Notes: generated by a model from the letters alone, not told the origin. Positions 21,913 through 32,000 are shown, numbered from the stretch's first letter. The stretch: DNA of 64,000 nucleotides from Lodderomyces elongisporus (GCF_030384665.1 NC_083674.1:2418001-2482000); one strand, 5' to 3'. Made by a program: numbers and translations.

Positions 21913-22027
21913 GCCCTGCTGGCTCAAAGGTTACAGCATCGCCCTCCTATTATAATAAATTTAAAAAAAACATTTATAGTGGAGTTTTGCTAGGCGAAGA
22001 CTCCGGGTTCGAGTCCCGGGCAGGGTT
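21913..22027 (+). tRNA. tRNA-Arg (anticodon CCT) with 42-nt intron
   Basis: The acceptor GCCCTGC pairs with GCAGGGT (the first pair is G-U). The D-loop contains AAAGGTTA. The anticodon stem is TCGCC (21939-21943) with GGCGA (21993-21997). The T-arm is CCGGG-TTCGAGT-CCCGG. Reading the loop as C-T-CCT-A puts the anticodon at 21946-21948 and the intron at 21950-21991, one base after the anticodon, the standard position. The intron contains GGAG near 21981, which can pair with the anticodon CTCC as in other spliced tRNAs. A TTTT pol III terminator begins at the 3' end. The mature tRNA resembles yeast tRNA-Arg(CCU). Confidence 0.92.
21950..21991 (+). other. tRNA-Arg(CCT) intron
   Basis: A 42-base AT-rich intron inserted after position 37 of the tRNA. 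It carries GGAG complementary to the anticodon loop, the usual anticodon-intron pairing recognised by the tRNA splicing endonuclease. Confidence 0.88.
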
Positions 22028-22167
22028 TTATTTTTTCTATGTTTATCTTTATTTTTTTTTATTTTTTTCATTAATTTTCCTTTAACATTTTCTACGTTTC
22101 ATCATTTTATGTTTTTGCTTTGACTACATCAGCTACTCAATATTTCAGTTTCACACTTGTTGTTTAC

Positions 22168-23220
22168 TCAGTACAATATTTTCCACATCATTTCGTGGCC
22201 ACATTGGTCAGCTATACTCCCTTTGTTTAAATCACACATAAGTTCTTTTCTCGAACCAACATTACAAAACACTGCAATTGGCACATTCCCTAGTAAAGTT
22301 TGTGTTCTAGCTATACCCCAATCACCAACCACAACACTTCCAATGCTATCTCCACCTCCATCTCCATCTCCATCAACACGTCTCTCTTCTCTACCATCTA
22401 TCCCCATAGCGCCATTTTCAACTTGTCCTCCTCTTTGGACTCTTTTTTGTAATACAACACTAGCTCCTTTCTCTCTCTTATTCACCTCTTTCCCCACTCC
22501 TGAACAGCTTTGCTTCCAATTCATAAACGCAATTTCCCTCACTAGTGGCTCGGTTTTCCACAACGTCACATACCCAAACAACCTTGCCGCTTCGTTTCGA
22601 ACCAGATAACAAGCAGCTAAAGTTTCGATTGACCTTTCCGTAGCTAATTTAAACTTGACATTATCACCAAAAGAGAGTGCAATAGTCGTTGTGTTCAACA
22701 AGTAGCCAACACCCACCATTGATCCCACCGCAACTGTGAATCTAGAAGCAACTGCCACACGATGAGTTACCGATACCCCAATTGAAGGAAGCTCCAGATT
22801 ATATGCACGCGCCGAGACGCACGAGGACAACGGGATGTAATTAGACCCAATTGGCAGAATGTTATGCTTTACCTCAAGGTAAAAAAGATTATCGAGACTC
22901 AATAACTTCTGCGAATCACTATTCAAAATTTGATCGGTTGGAACAATCGTGGTATTCGAGTCCAATATATGAATCACTGATTTCGCATTTCGAATGAAGA
23001 TATCTGCAAGTCTCTCCGGTGTCAAAGACTTTCTCTCGGGCAAGGTATAGTATGTAATATTGGAAATGTCTGGTATCGGATAAACTTGCGCAGTGGAAGC
23101 TTTGTCCAAATCAGTAGCAACATCACTAAAGTAATGATTACTATCACCAATATGTTTTCCACAAGCAATTGGAAAAAAAGACAGGTAAACAAAAAAGAAC
23201 AAAACAATACCAAGCAACAT
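22168..23220 (-). CDS. Predicted secreted or membrane-anchored protein of unknown function
   Basis: I do not recognise this protein. The first ATG in frame is at 23220-23218, giving 350 residues. It opens with MLLGIVLFFFVYLSFFPIACG, a strong signal peptide or signal anchor. The middle (about 130-220) holds hydrophobic beta-rich stretches such as RFTVAVGSMVGVGYLLN and several N-glycosylation sequons (NIT, NTT). The C-terminal half has a basic, Gln/Glu-rich section, an Asp-Gly repeat (about 280-295) encoded by low-complexity DNA, and six or so cysteines (for example CSGVG, VFCNVG, MCDLNKG, DQCGHE) that could form disulphides outside the cytosol. The stop lies about 140 bp beyond the tRNA-Arg gene. 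The composition and open length argue for a real gene. Function unknown. Confidence 0.65.
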   Translation of the reverse strand: MLLGIVLFFFVYLSFFPIACGKHIGDSNHYFSDVATDLDKASTAQVYPIPDISNITYYTLPERKSLTPERLADIFIRNAKSVIHILDSNTTIVPTDQILNSDSQKLLSLDNLFYLEVKHNILPIGSNYIPLSSCVSARAYNLELPSIGVSVTHRVAVASRFTVAVGSMVGVGYLLNTTTIALSFGDNVKFKLATERSIETLAACYLVRNEAARLFGYVTLWKTEPLVREIAFMNWKQSCSGVGKEVNKREKGASVVLQKRVQRGGQVENGAMGIDGREERRVDGDGDGGGDSIGSVVVGDWGIARTQTLLGNVPIAVFCNVGSRKELMCDLNKGSIADQCGHEMMWKILY

Positions 23221-24622
23221 GCATATGTATTTGTAAAAAGTGCAAGTATCAAACGTAGAGATAGATAGGTACACCCATAAAAGTTATTTTAGTTCTACTA
23301 AAGCTCTTCAGTTTCTCTTCCAGGTCCGGCTCACCAAGATTTTCCCTATTTATCCTAACTTGTTTCTATTACTTTTTAGAGAAGGAGGAGGAGGAGGAGG
23401 AGGAGGAGTAGGGAGGGGAGGGGAAATAGCTTTTTTTTACATCTTCCTCTGTTTTTTTTTTTTTAAGTAGCTTCTATTTGAAGTATTTATTGATATGATG
23501 ACGAGTCCAGTTTTCTATTTATATTCATTTATTTTGTATATTCCGTATATTCTTTATTGTTTTTTTTTTATTTTTTATTTTTACTTTTAATATTATTTTT
23601 CATTTTTAATATTTTATATTTTATATTTTTCAACTTTAATTTTTTTGCAGCCACTACAAAACCTTCTAAACCCTTTTCTTGTTTGAAAATGCAAAAGAGA
23701 TTAGACCTAGAACTAGAACAACCTATAAAAATAAAAACAACACCAACCACACACGAATCAGGAAAAATATGAATTGTATAACTAACTGACAATTAGTAAA
23801 TGCCCCCAACTGAAAACCGCCATTTTCATATATCGATTATATGGCCACAGTTTTGAAATCCTATATCCCGAATATTTGCAATTGGTTTCATACCCAAAAG
23901 TATGCCCGAGTCACACGTTTCCAGTATCTACCATAATATATAAAACAAACAAACAATCAAAAAAACAAAAACAAAAACAAAAACAAAACAACTCTAGCAC
24001 AAAGATTGTTTTTTCTTTTTTTTTTTTTTTGTTTTTTCTTTTCTTTTCTTTTTTGATAAAAAAAAATCATACAACTACATCTGGTAAAGCTCAAGGCTTT
24101 ATATCATATACTATGCCCACTAGACTGGATGAACTCATTTCTGTTCCTGCTTTTTTGGTTTTCTTCAGTTCTTTGAATTTCGATGTTGCAAATCTACCTT
24201 AACCAATTTGCATATAACTCTCTGCAAGACATTCGCGTATATGTAAATTGTAAAGACTAATTAATTAAAAAAAAAAGAAAATAAAAATGCGAGAAGAAAT
24301 TAATTATGTAAAGTATAAAGTTTTGTAGCTTTAAACTGTTATCACGTGTATATCTTGAAATAAAAAGGTATAGCCCTAATGAAGTTATAAAGTCTTGTCT
24401 CATCTAGTCGCTAATTTTTCAATGGTCACGTGAAATCTATACACAAACACACAAACACACACAGACACAGACACACACACGGGAAAAAAAATTATCTACT
24501 ATCCCAGTGTGATCAAAAAAGTTTCAAGCGTCCAAAAGGTTGAAAAGTACTGCTTGACTTGGCCTAGCCTTTGAACAAAAGAAACCTCCATACACCTTTA
24601 GATTTCACTACAAAACGGCAGG
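23221..24622. other. Divergent intergenic region, secreted-protein gene / RPS7A
   Basis: It contains (GGA)n near 23382-23412, T-rich runs at 23450-23640, AAACAA repeats near 23945-23990, a CA-rich tract at 24441-24480 and the RPS7A promoter elements listed separately (24341-24432). An open frame at 23876-24202 is dominated by poly-Lys/Gln and poly-Phe and is not convincing. Confidence 0.65.
24341..24432 (+). promoter_or_regulatory. RPS7A promoter module: Cbf1 - Tbf1 - Cbf1 sites
   Basis: ATCACGTG at 24341-24348 and GTCACGTG at 24425-24432 both match the RTCACRTG Cbf1 consensus. GCCCTAA at 24373-24379, between them, matches the Tbf1 (RCCCTAA) element. The module lies about 190-280 bp before the RPS7A ATG. 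Tbf1 with Cbf1 is the ribosomal-protein regulatory pair described for Candida albicans; its use here is inferred from the motifs. Confidence 0.75.
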
Positions 24623-25183
24623 ATGTCATCAAAGATCATTAGCGAAAACCCAACTGAGCTCGAGTTAAAGGTTGCTCAAGCTTTCATCGACTTGGAGGGT
24701 CAATCCGACCTCAAGGCTGAATTGCGTCCATTGCAATTCAAGTCCATCAAGGAAATCGATGTCAACGGAGGTAAAAAGGCTCTTGCTGTCTTTGTTCCAC
24801 CACCATCATTGTCTGCTTACAGAAAAGTCCAAACTAGATTGACCAGAGAATTGGAAAAGAAATTCCCAGACAGACACGTTGTCTTTTTAGCAGAGAGAAG
24901 AATCCTCCCTAAACCATCTAGAAAAGCAAGAAAGCAACAAAAGAGACCAAGATCAAGAACCTTGACCGCTGTCCACGACAAAATCTTGGAAGACCTTGTG
25001 TTCCCAACCGAGATTGTTGGTAAGAGAGTTAGACACTTGGTTGGTGGTAACAAGATCCAAAAGGTCTTGTTGGACTCTAAGGACTCAACTGCTATTGACT
25101 ACAAATTGGACTCATTCCAACAATTATACTCAAAGTTGACCGGTAAACAGGTTGTTTTTGAGATTCCAGGTGAGATCCACTAA
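24623..25183 (+). CDS. RPS7A: 40S ribosomal protein S7 (eS7)
   Basis: The 186-residue protein is a clear eS7: it has the segments [36 protein letters not shown] and [16 protein letters not shown]. eS7 is a structural protein of the small subunit with roles in 18S rRNA processing. Codon use is strongly optimised (TTG, AAG, GGT, GTC), as expected for a highly expressed gene and unlike its neighbours. There is no intron in the coding region. The start at 24623 follows GGCAGG and is the only ATG before the conserved N-terminus. The upstream Cbf1/Tbf1 sites fit co-regulation with other ribosomal protein genes. Confidence 0.98.
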   Translation: MSSKIISENPTELELKVAQAFIDLEGQSDLKAELRPLQFKSIKEIDVNGGKKALAVFVPPPSLSAYRKVQTRLTRELEKKFPDRHVVFLAERRILPKPSRKARKQQKRPRSRTLTAVHDKILEDLVFPTEIVGKRVRHLVGGNKIQKVLLDSKDSTAIDYKLDSFQQLYSKLTGKQVVFEIPGEIH

Positions 25184-25744
25184 ATTATTTTTCTTTTTTA
25201 CAGTAAAATTATAGTGGAGCAAAAATATTTGATGAAGGAAAGCAGACTTATGGTTGAGTTTTAAGAGATTGGGAAGCAATTAATGCTCATGCTTTGGATA
25301 ACTTATTTCTCGTCACATTCTATATAAGTAGAAGAACCAAAAAAAAAATATAAAGAAACGGTTGTTATATTCTGTTAATATATAATAAAATATAAGGAAA
25401 AGTGTAAAGTATTTATTGTAGACAAGGTGAAGTTTGGTTTTATTTTTTTGTTTTTTTGGCAATCTGGGTATATACACCATTTTGTTAAGATGAGAGCTTT
25501 ACATAGTGTTTTGGGTAAATGATTTGCATTATATATCACACAGTATTGGTCTAGATACTGATCTTTGGCCAATTTATCTTTTTACAACTACTCTTGAAAA
25601 TAGCACTTTGAAAATGAAAAACAGTTTTCAGTACAAACATATTATCATCATTTTTTTACGCAAGACTTATATATGTATATAGATGCACCCGCTCAAATCA
25701 GTCATCTTACCAAATTATTTCAAATTTTTTTTTTTTACTAAAAA
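25184..25744. other. Convergent RPS7A/BZZ1 intergenic region
   Basis: The 3' flanks of both genes. It includes ATATAATAAAATATAA near 25378-25395 and TATATATGTATATAG near 25668-25681, candidate polyadenylation efficiency elements usable from either strand. Nothing else is visible. Confidence 0.6.
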
Positions 25745-27577
25745 CTATACTTTTTTCACATAACTAGTTGGAAACATTCCTCTCTTGCCATTTAACTCAC
25801 CTTCTGTCCAGCCACTTCCATCTGTGTCATCTTCAATCAATACAATCTTATCTCCAACGTGTAACGTCAATTCATCATCGCCATCTGCAGCATAGGCATA
25901 CAACGCTTCAACATACTGTATTCGCTTTGCACCTCTTTTCGGCGCTACAGCTGGAGGCGCGGGCTTTTTCCCAGACAGTCGAGTGATAATTTCAATATAA
26001 GTAGTTGGTACGAGCCCTTGGCCATGAGAACCATTTACCAACGTCCAACCCGAACCATCGTCTTCTTCTACAACCGATATCTCATCACTGGGTGAAATGC
26101 TTGTCTCATCTGCGCTTGATGCAGTGTACTCGTACAACGCCCTTGCCGTCGCAACCCCTACGTTTGCCTTCGAACCGGTAGTAGCGGTGCTTTTATTTCT
26201 TCGTAAATTGAATATACCATTATGATGTGATGTAGAAGTGTGTGTAGTTTTTATGGTATTGATAGACTGAGAGTCGGAATTATCATAATCGTCCCCCGTG
26301 TTGGTGCTTGCGTGATGAGTCTTTTTACTCCCCTTTAAGAATCCAAAACGTGACTTTTTCAGCGTTGCTGGAGCTACGTACCTAAGATCCTTGTCTCCGG
26401 CAAAATTTTGAATGATTTCAATTTCAACCTCGTTTTTGATTCTATTTGAGTCCTCCTTGATGAACTGGCCAAGTATTCGTAAAGAGTTTTGTAAATTGTT
26501 ATCGAATTTGAGAGTAATATTATCTCCACTATCCAGCTTTCTTCGCTCAGTGCTCTCTTCTAAAGTCTGTTTTACATCCAAACAGGATTGCTCGTATTTG
26601 CTATATTCATTGGATGCAATTTGCAAACGTTTCTTCAAATCGGTGAGTTCTGGCTCTTTGACCACCAAGCTTTCGTCATCATGCCAGATTGAACAAGGCA
26701 CAAAGTAAAAATCTTGCGGCTCTGCCCAGGCAACCGTGTTGTGTTTGATAAACATCGCCACATCCAATTTAGGATTATTTTGTTCAATAGTCTTATCGAC
26801 CAAGTGCAATTTGTCCTTGACCCGGTCCAACGAGTTTCTTTCAATTATGCAAGCATTCTTCAAAAGCTTATTCAAAAGAGCCACTCTATCTTCGTTCAAC
26901 TCCTGCAAGTAGTCTAAAATCTCAGGCACATCCTGATAATAATACTTGTCTTTTAACCTATTTGCAACGTTTATCTTGATCAAATACTCGTTTTTCCCAT
27001 TATTCATCTCAACCTGTTTCTCCTCAAACTTGCGTTGATGCTTGTCGCTTGGCGACTTTTGGTTCTTGTCCCTTGCATTTTCCGTTGCTTGACACAATGC
27101 ATCATACGCCTTTTTCAGCTTTGCAACATCATCCTCGACTCGTTTTTTATCAGAGACAAGAAAATCATTAATCGCCAGAACCTGCTTCTCAATCCTATCA
27201 CATTTATTCCGCAAACTCACGAGGTTATCACCAATCTTGGTTTGGAACTCGGTGCTCAATTTTAGTTTTTCTTCTGCAATTGCCTCTGTTTGCGTCAATA
27301 CATCCGTCCAAAGCACCAACGAGGCGCTCTCCAACGAGCCCGGGGTGATTTGCGGCTCGTCACCAACAGACAAGTTGGCGGACAACTTGGATTTCTTTTC
27401 AAAGTATTTTTTGGCCAATTCTTTTAGTTTTGTCAGGTACTCTTTCTCGAGGTCAGCCCGCTCTCTATAGAACAGGTCAATGTCTCCTAGCCAATTGATT
27501 CCATTCTTGACCCAGCCCGAAGTTGTTTTGTAGGAGTCCTTCAACTCATTACCCACTGAAAGATTGTCTAGTGACAT
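25745..27577 (-). CDS. BZZ1: F-BAR/SH3 actin-patch protein BZZ1 (syndapin-like)
   Basis: The first ATG is at 27577-27575, giving 610 residues. Residues 1 to about 300 form an F-BAR domain (GWVKNGINWLGDIDLFYRER near the start, then long charged helices). A low-complexity Ser/Thr/His-rich linker follows at about 410-475. Two SH3 domains close the protein: ALYEYTASSADETSISPSDE at about 480-530, and ALYAYAADGDDELTLHVGD at about 558-610, each with the GSGWT tryptophan motif and the PT(S/T)Y end. Bzz1 binds Las17/WASP and type I myosins and promotes Arp2/3 actin assembly at endocytic patches. It is transcribed divergently from APP1, whose product has the proline-rich motifs that SH3 proteins bind. 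Confidence 0.96.
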   Translation of the reverse strand: MSLDNLSVGNELKDSYKTTSGWVKNGINWLGDIDLFYRERADLEKEYLTKLKELAKKYFEKKSKLSANLSVGDEPQITPGSLESASLVLWTDVLTQTEAIAEEKLKLSTEFQTKIGDNLVSLRNKCDRIEKQVLAINDFLVSDKKRVEDDVAKLKKAYDALCQATENARDKNQKSPSDKHQRKFEEKQVEMNNGKNEYLIKINVANRLKDKYYYQDVPEILDYLQELNEDRVALLNKLLKNACIIERNSLDRVKDKLHLVDKTIEQNNPKLDVAMFIKHNTVAWAEPQDFYFVPCSIWHDDESLVVKEPELTDLKKRLQIASNEYSKYEQSCLDVKQTLEESTERRKLDSGDNITLKFDNNLQNSLRILGQFIKEDSNRIKNEVEIEIIQNFAGDKDLRYVAPATLKKSRFGFLKGSKKTHHASTNTGDDYDNSDSQSINTIKTTHTSTSHHNGIFNLRRNKSTATTGSKANVGVATARALYEYTASSADETSISPSDEISVVEEDDGSGWTLVNGSHGQGLVPTTYIEIITRLSGKKPAPPAVAPKRGAKRIQYVEALYAYAADGDDELTLHVGDKIVLIEDDTDGSGWTEGELNGKRGMFPTSYVKKV

Positions 27578-27948
27578 GGACAATATCTAGTGAAGATGTG
27601 TCTATATTCGTGTTGAAGCGTGTTATGTGGATGTATTTGTATGTCCAAGTGGTTTTTATATCTAAAGTTTACAATCTTTGTCACTGTATTGAGTGAAATT
27701 GGCGAGGTTTTAGTCTCCATAAAACTATTGGTGACAATTACGTCAATGCTGGAGAATCTCGTTGCGTCTCCAGTTCGAGTTTTATTTTTTTATTTTTATT
27801 CCTAAATTTTAATTTATTTTTTATTTTTTATTTTTTATTTTTTTATTTTATTTCATTTATTTTCTTGTGATTAATTTATTAATTTTTTAATTTATTTGTT
27901 TAATTTCCATTCTCTCTTTTTCTCCTACTCCCCTTCTTTTCTTTACAA
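27578..27948. promoter_or_regulatory. 371-bp bidirectional promoter region, BZZ1/APP1
   Basis: The only sequence between the start codons of two divergent actin-patch genes. The APP1-proximal half is T-rich with repeated TTTTTATTT units (27781-27860), a nucleosome-disfavouring composition. No specific factor site stands out. Confidence 0.6.
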
Positions 27949-29928
27949 ATGACATCAACACCGCCTCAAATGTCACGAAGACAGAGAATAATTGGCTTAG
28001 CAAAGACAACCAGGGATAACTACATCCCTAAAATAACGGGATCGGTTTCCTCGCTAGCTGCCGGCGCTTCAAAAGCATTTACAAATCCCAGCGAGATATA
28101 TGATGAACAAGGAAGGATAGTGCTACCGAAGGACACCAAGATACAACTATATCCCACGTACACCAGGCTCTTTGAAAACAAGTATTATGTAGATATTGCT
28201 GGCTGGGTATCGGCACCAGGTCTGTTAACCAATCGACGAAATCGAATGATTCTTACAGTTATAAAAAAATCAATGAGACAAAGGGACAGTTTTAGTGCAA
28301 ATCAAGAGTTGGAACAACTCAGGACAGACTCTAGTTTGGGACAGGATACATTCAATAACGATTCACCAACATCATCTGATGCTGGTTCAATAGCTTCTTT
28401 GGAATCAGAGAAAAGTATGATGTCCAGGGACGGTGTTCCCTCGTCGGAAGATGTGATGAAAGACCGACTAGCTGCATTTTTTGCAAAGTCAATTCCCAAT
28501 ACAGAGATAAAAATTACAATTGGATCAGAAAACCCGAATCAAGAAGTTGCGGATGCTTTAGTAAAAACCGATGATAGAGGTTATTTTGCAATTTCAATAC
28601 AAGTGGACTATAAACCATCAGTCGTGCAGGCGGTTTCGACAATGGCAGAAACGGTATTTGCATTCCAAGAAGTATTGGTTTATCCTAGTGGTGGAATTGG
28701 AATTATTAGCGATATTGATGATACTGTGAAAAAAACAGGAATTGTTGGCGATAAACGACTATTGCTTCAAAATCTACTCGTGGAGCACTACGAAACATGG
28801 ACCATTCCACTGGTGGTTAATTTCTACAACGAGTTGTGCAAAAAAAAAGACGTTAGCTTTTTCTATGTTTCAAACTCACCTTGGCAGTTGTTCACTTCGA
28901 TACAACTGTATTTTAAGCTGTCTGGGTTACCACTAGGATCGGTGCACCTAAAAAAATGGGTTGGCAATATAATGTCTAGTTTGATCGAGCCATCACATTC
29001 CCGGAAAAAATTGGCGTTGGACAAGATCTTGGAAGATTTTCCAGAAAAAAAGTTTATTTGCTTGGGTGATTCTGGAGAGCAAGATCTCGAGGCATACGTG
29101 GATTTGGCACAATTATTTCCAAACCAGGTGTTGTCGATAAATATACGGTTTGTAGAAAATTCTTTTTCTGATTATGACGATTGGTACATCTTTGATGAAT
29201 TACAGCGGCTACTAGCCAAGAAGCAAACGAATTCGACCAAGAGGAAATTAAACGAAAAGAATTTAACTATACCAACTAGAGAGAATCCAGAAAAACCAGT
29301 CAATGCTTCTGGTTCCGCTTCGACTTCTACTTCGAATTCAGTTTTTGGAGCTTCTTCGTCATCGTCTGTACAAGAAGCCCCAAACTTGATAGACTTGGAT
29401 ACAGTTGTGACATCACCTAAAAAGACAATGCCCCCACTTCCCAAAAAGCCCAAAAAGCCCGAAAATTTAAAAGGCACATCACTAGACCACAAGACCAATT
29501 CGATACAGAAAGGGTCAGATGAAAATATGTTTGATGACAATTTGCTAGCCGAAAACAGTTTTCAACCGAATTCGGCAAATACTTCCATAGACAGAAGGCC
29601 ATTATTTTCTAATGTTTCTTCTGATGGTCAATGGATGGTGGGTGCAGGTTTACCACCACTTCCTCCTCGCAGGCAACGAGCTCCCAAGAATACCCCTCAA
29701 AATATAGAATTAAAGGACGAGTTGGATTTGATTTGCAACTCTCCTGGCTATATAGAGATAGAGGAAACGGATAGGAAAGGTGCCAACTGGATACGAAGAA
29801 CTGTTGTTGCGCTTTACATGCTCAAAAACACCAACACTACAATTCATTTTTTTACAGATGATGATAAAGAATTTTTTAAAATGCTCCACACTCAAGTTGA
29901 CGAGGCCTTAGACCTGGCCCTGGATTGA
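27949..29928 (+). CDS. APP1: Actin-patch phosphatidate phosphatase APP1
   Basis: The 659-residue protein carries the APP1 catalytic domain. The haloacid-dehalogenase-like motif DIDDT (255-259) contains the two catalytic aspartates, followed by VKKTG. FFYVSNSPWQLF and KFICLGDSGEQDLEAY supply the later motifs with the conserved Ser/Lys and GDSG. The enzyme is a magnesium-dependent phosphatidate phosphatase acting at cortical actin patches. A Ser-rich insert (about 120-170) separates the N-terminal domain. Two proline-rich sites, PPLPKKPKKP (495-504) and PPLPPRR (569-575), would dock SH3 proteins such as Bzz1 and Rvs167 (known for the family; pairing here inferred). The last residues are encoded with two CTG codons, so they may read Ser. 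Confidence 0.95.
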   Translation: MTSTPPQMSRRQRIIGLAKTTRDNYIPKITGSVSSLAAGASKAFTNPSEIYDEQGRIVLPKDTKIQLYPTYTRLFENKYYVDIAGWVSAPGLLTNRRNRMILTVIKKSMRQRDSFSANQELEQLRTDSSLGQDTFNNDSPTSSDAGSIASLESEKSMMSRDGVPSSEDVMKDRLAAFFAKSIPNTEIKITIGSENPNQEVADALVKTDDRGYFAISIQVDYKPSVVQAVSTMAETVFAFQEVLVYPSGGIGIISDIDDTVKKTGIVGDKRLLLQNLLVEHYETWTIPLVVNFYNELCKKKDVSFFYVSNSPWQLFTSIQLYFKLSGLPLGSVHLKKWVGNIMSSLIEPSHSRKKLALDKILEDFPEKKFICLGDSGEQDLEAYVDLAQLFPNQVLSINIRFVENSFSDYDDWYIFDELQRLLAKKQTNSTKRKLNEKNLTIPTRENPEKPVNASGSASTSTSNSVFGASSSSSVQEAPNLIDLDTVVTSPKKTMPPLPKKPKKPENLKGTSLDHKTNSIQKGSDENMFDDNLLAENSFQPNSANTSIDRRPLFSNVSSDGQWMVGAGLPPLPPRRQRAPKNTPQNIELKDELDLICNSPGYIEIEETDRKGANWIRRTVVALYMLKNTNTTIHFFTDDDKEFFKMLHTQVDEALDLALD

Positions 29929-29982
29929 GTTTTATTGAATGAAATATATATATTTATATATATGTATAGCTAGAAACGATTT

Positions 29983-31224
29983 TTACGAATCAGCAGCCGC
30001 TAGATTGCCATTATTTACTTTTGCGGCAGTGTCCACAGTAGCATTCTCAACATTATCAGCTCCTGTTTGCTCTGTTTGCTCTGTTTGCTCTGTTTGCTCT
30101 GCCTGCTTTTCATTACTATCACACATAAACTTTTCGTTTTTGATTTTCCCTTCTAGACTCTGCACGGTTTCTTCAACGCTGTTGTTTGCAGTGCCATTTT
30201 TTTCACTATCATTTCCTTCTTGATAATATTCCATAGCATTGCTTCCATCACCGTAATCCTTGATGTTTTCATTACCATCATCTGATTGCTGTGGTTTGAA
30301 TTGAGACAAGTCCCAAGATTCACCATTTCCGTCATCTTCCTCTGTATAATATTTGTCAGAGAATTTCTCCAAAATAACTTCTCTTCCAGTTAATGGTCTT
30401 TTACCCTTCTTTTCTGCTTCTTTCCTCTGGTTATCTCGCTTCGATCTTTGTCCAATCTTCCATTGTCTAAACGACTCTGCCGTTATTGGAGTAAATGATC
30501 TCTTGTCCAACTTGCTTCTTTCCAACTCCAAAAACTCTTCCAAAGATATTTTTGGTTCATTCTCTGCAGCAAGTTTCTCCAACTTCTTTTGCTCTTTAGT
30601 CTTCAAAACGAAACCCGGTGGCAAGGAATGTTTATATTTACATTCGTTACCACCATTTGGACAAACCCAAAACCAACCATACTTTCCATTCTCCACAGCT
30701 TCAATAAAGTGTTTACAAACTTTATCAGTGGTGGTCTTGGGATTACCGTGCTTCGATAAAATAACACTCCGCAACTTTTCTTCATCCCAATTGTCCATAG
30801 TATCTGCCTCTTTCTCCTCACGAGCATCGGTGTAAAGATCTTTCTTGGCATCTTTTCTTCCTACATTAGGGTCATGACTGAATTTACATTTGTTACCCTT
30901 TGTACATAGTCCTTGTTTAAAGAACTCACATAATATGGATTTTGGATCAACTCCAAAGGGTACTTTTTGTTGTTGGATACCAAACAACTTTGCGGCTTCC
31001 TTTTTGGCTTCTTCGGCGGCCTTCTTCTCTTCTGCTCTCCGCTTGGCTTCTGCCTCTTTTTTCTTTGCCAAACCTCCATCTATACCAGCTTGCATTTGAT
31101 TGATTTGTTGCTGAACTCTTTTCGACTTGTTCTTGTTCTTCATACCAAAGGTTTTATCCTCGGCAGCTTTGGCCTTAGCCTTAGCCTTGTTTTTGTCAGA
31201 TGTTTGATTCTTCTTTGGTGGCAT
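29983..31224 (-). CDS. TMA46: Ribosome-associated CCCH zinc-finger protein TMA46 (DFRP1 type)
   Basis: The 413-residue protein starts with a Lys-rich segment (MPPKKN...) and a long charged helix (residues about 52-80). Two CCCH fingers follow, Cys99-His117 ([12 protein letters not shown]...) and Cys170-His199 (with [12 protein letters not shown]). A central block ([32 protein letters not shown]) matches the DFRP domain that binds the DRG-family GTPase Rbg1 on translating ribosomes. The acidic C-terminus contains four EQT-type units from a 9-bp DNA repeat (30064-30099) not expected in orthologues. Its stop is only 54 bp from the APP1 stop, so the two 3' ends converge closely. Confidence 0.95.
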   Translation of the reverse strand: MPPKKNQTSDKNKAKAKAKAAEDKTFGMKNKNKSKRVQQQINQMQAGIDGGLAKKKEAEAKRRAEEKKAAEEAKKEAAKLFGIQQQKVPFGVDPKSILCEFFKQGLCTKGNKCKFSHDPNVGRKDAKKDLYTDAREEKEADTMDNWDEEKLRSVILSKHGNPKTTTDKVCKHFIEAVENGKYGWFWVCPNGGNECKYKHSLPPGFVLKTKEQKKLEKLAAENEPKISLEEFLELERSKLDKRSFTPITAESFRQWKIGQRSKRDNQRKEAEKKGKRPLTGREVILEKFSDKYYTEEDDGNGESWDLSQFKPQQSDDGNENIKDYGDGSNAMEYYQEGNDSEKNGTANNSVEETVQSLEGKIKNEKFMCDSNEKQAEQTEQTEQTEQTGADNVENATVDTAAKVNNGNLAAADS

Positions 31225-31317
31225 GGCTAACCTCTATATTAATTTGTTTGTAACTCTCTTTTGTTTTGGGAGTAAAAGCCGTAGTATACTTTGTTAGAGA
31301 AGATTTGATTTTTTTTT

Positions 31318-31422
31318 CATTCTCATTCTCATTTTCATTCTCATTTTCATTTTCATTTTCATTTTCATTTTCATTTTCACTTTCATTTTCATTTTCATTT
31401 TCATTTTCACTTTCAAATTCAT
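31318..31422. repeat. Hexanucleotide array (CATTTT, with CATTCT/CACTTT variants)
   Basis: About 17 units ending roughly 95 bp before the TMA46 start codon, so probably in its promoter or 5' leader. On the minus strand it reads as Glu-Asn repeats, in frame length but without other coding evidence. Confidence 0.92.
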
Positions 31423-31603
31423 TTCCTTTTTGTGTCAAAAAATGAGAGTATTATAGTGTGACTAAAAGGTTGCAAAGATTGAAAAGAAAAGAAAAAAGAA
31501 CGAGACAGTGCGATAGCAAAGAAAGCAACGAGAAGAAGGGCAAAAAAAAATTAATTTTGAGGGAACAGAGATAATAGAAGAGAGCAACGAAAACATAAAT
31601 ATG

Positions 31604-31610
<7 letters not shown>

Positions 31611-31642
<32 letters not shown>
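31611..31642. repeat. (AT)16 tract
   Basis: An uninterrupted 32-bp AT dinucleotide run followed by ATGTATACATATAC; cruciform-prone. Confidence 0.95.
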
Positions 31643-31646
<4 letters not shown>

Positions 31647-32000
31647 ACATATACATTTACATATACATATACAGAAAATACAGAATGAAAGCTAAAACTA
31701 GTAATAACATTAACATATGTATCTTTCTTGGAGATCAGAATGTAAACATTTTTTTATTTTGCAACTGTCTTTATAAAGTTTTCAAAAGTGATGCGCTAGC
31801 TAATTATTTTTTTTAAAAAAATTACAGGATCAATAGGATCTGATATTTTGCTCTAACTTTTTCTTTTTCTTTCTTCTTTTTCTTTTTCTTTCTTCTTTTT
31901 CTTTTTTTTTGTTTTCTTCCAACTTTTTCCCATTCTCCAGTATCCTTGATTTGAGTTCGATTATAAAGTTTGCTATTTTGTATTTCATATTTTATACTTC

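Noticed and set aside
23221..23274. Extension of the secreted-protein gene to 23274
   Set aside because: It needs a GTG start; the ATG at 23220 starts exactly at the signal peptide.
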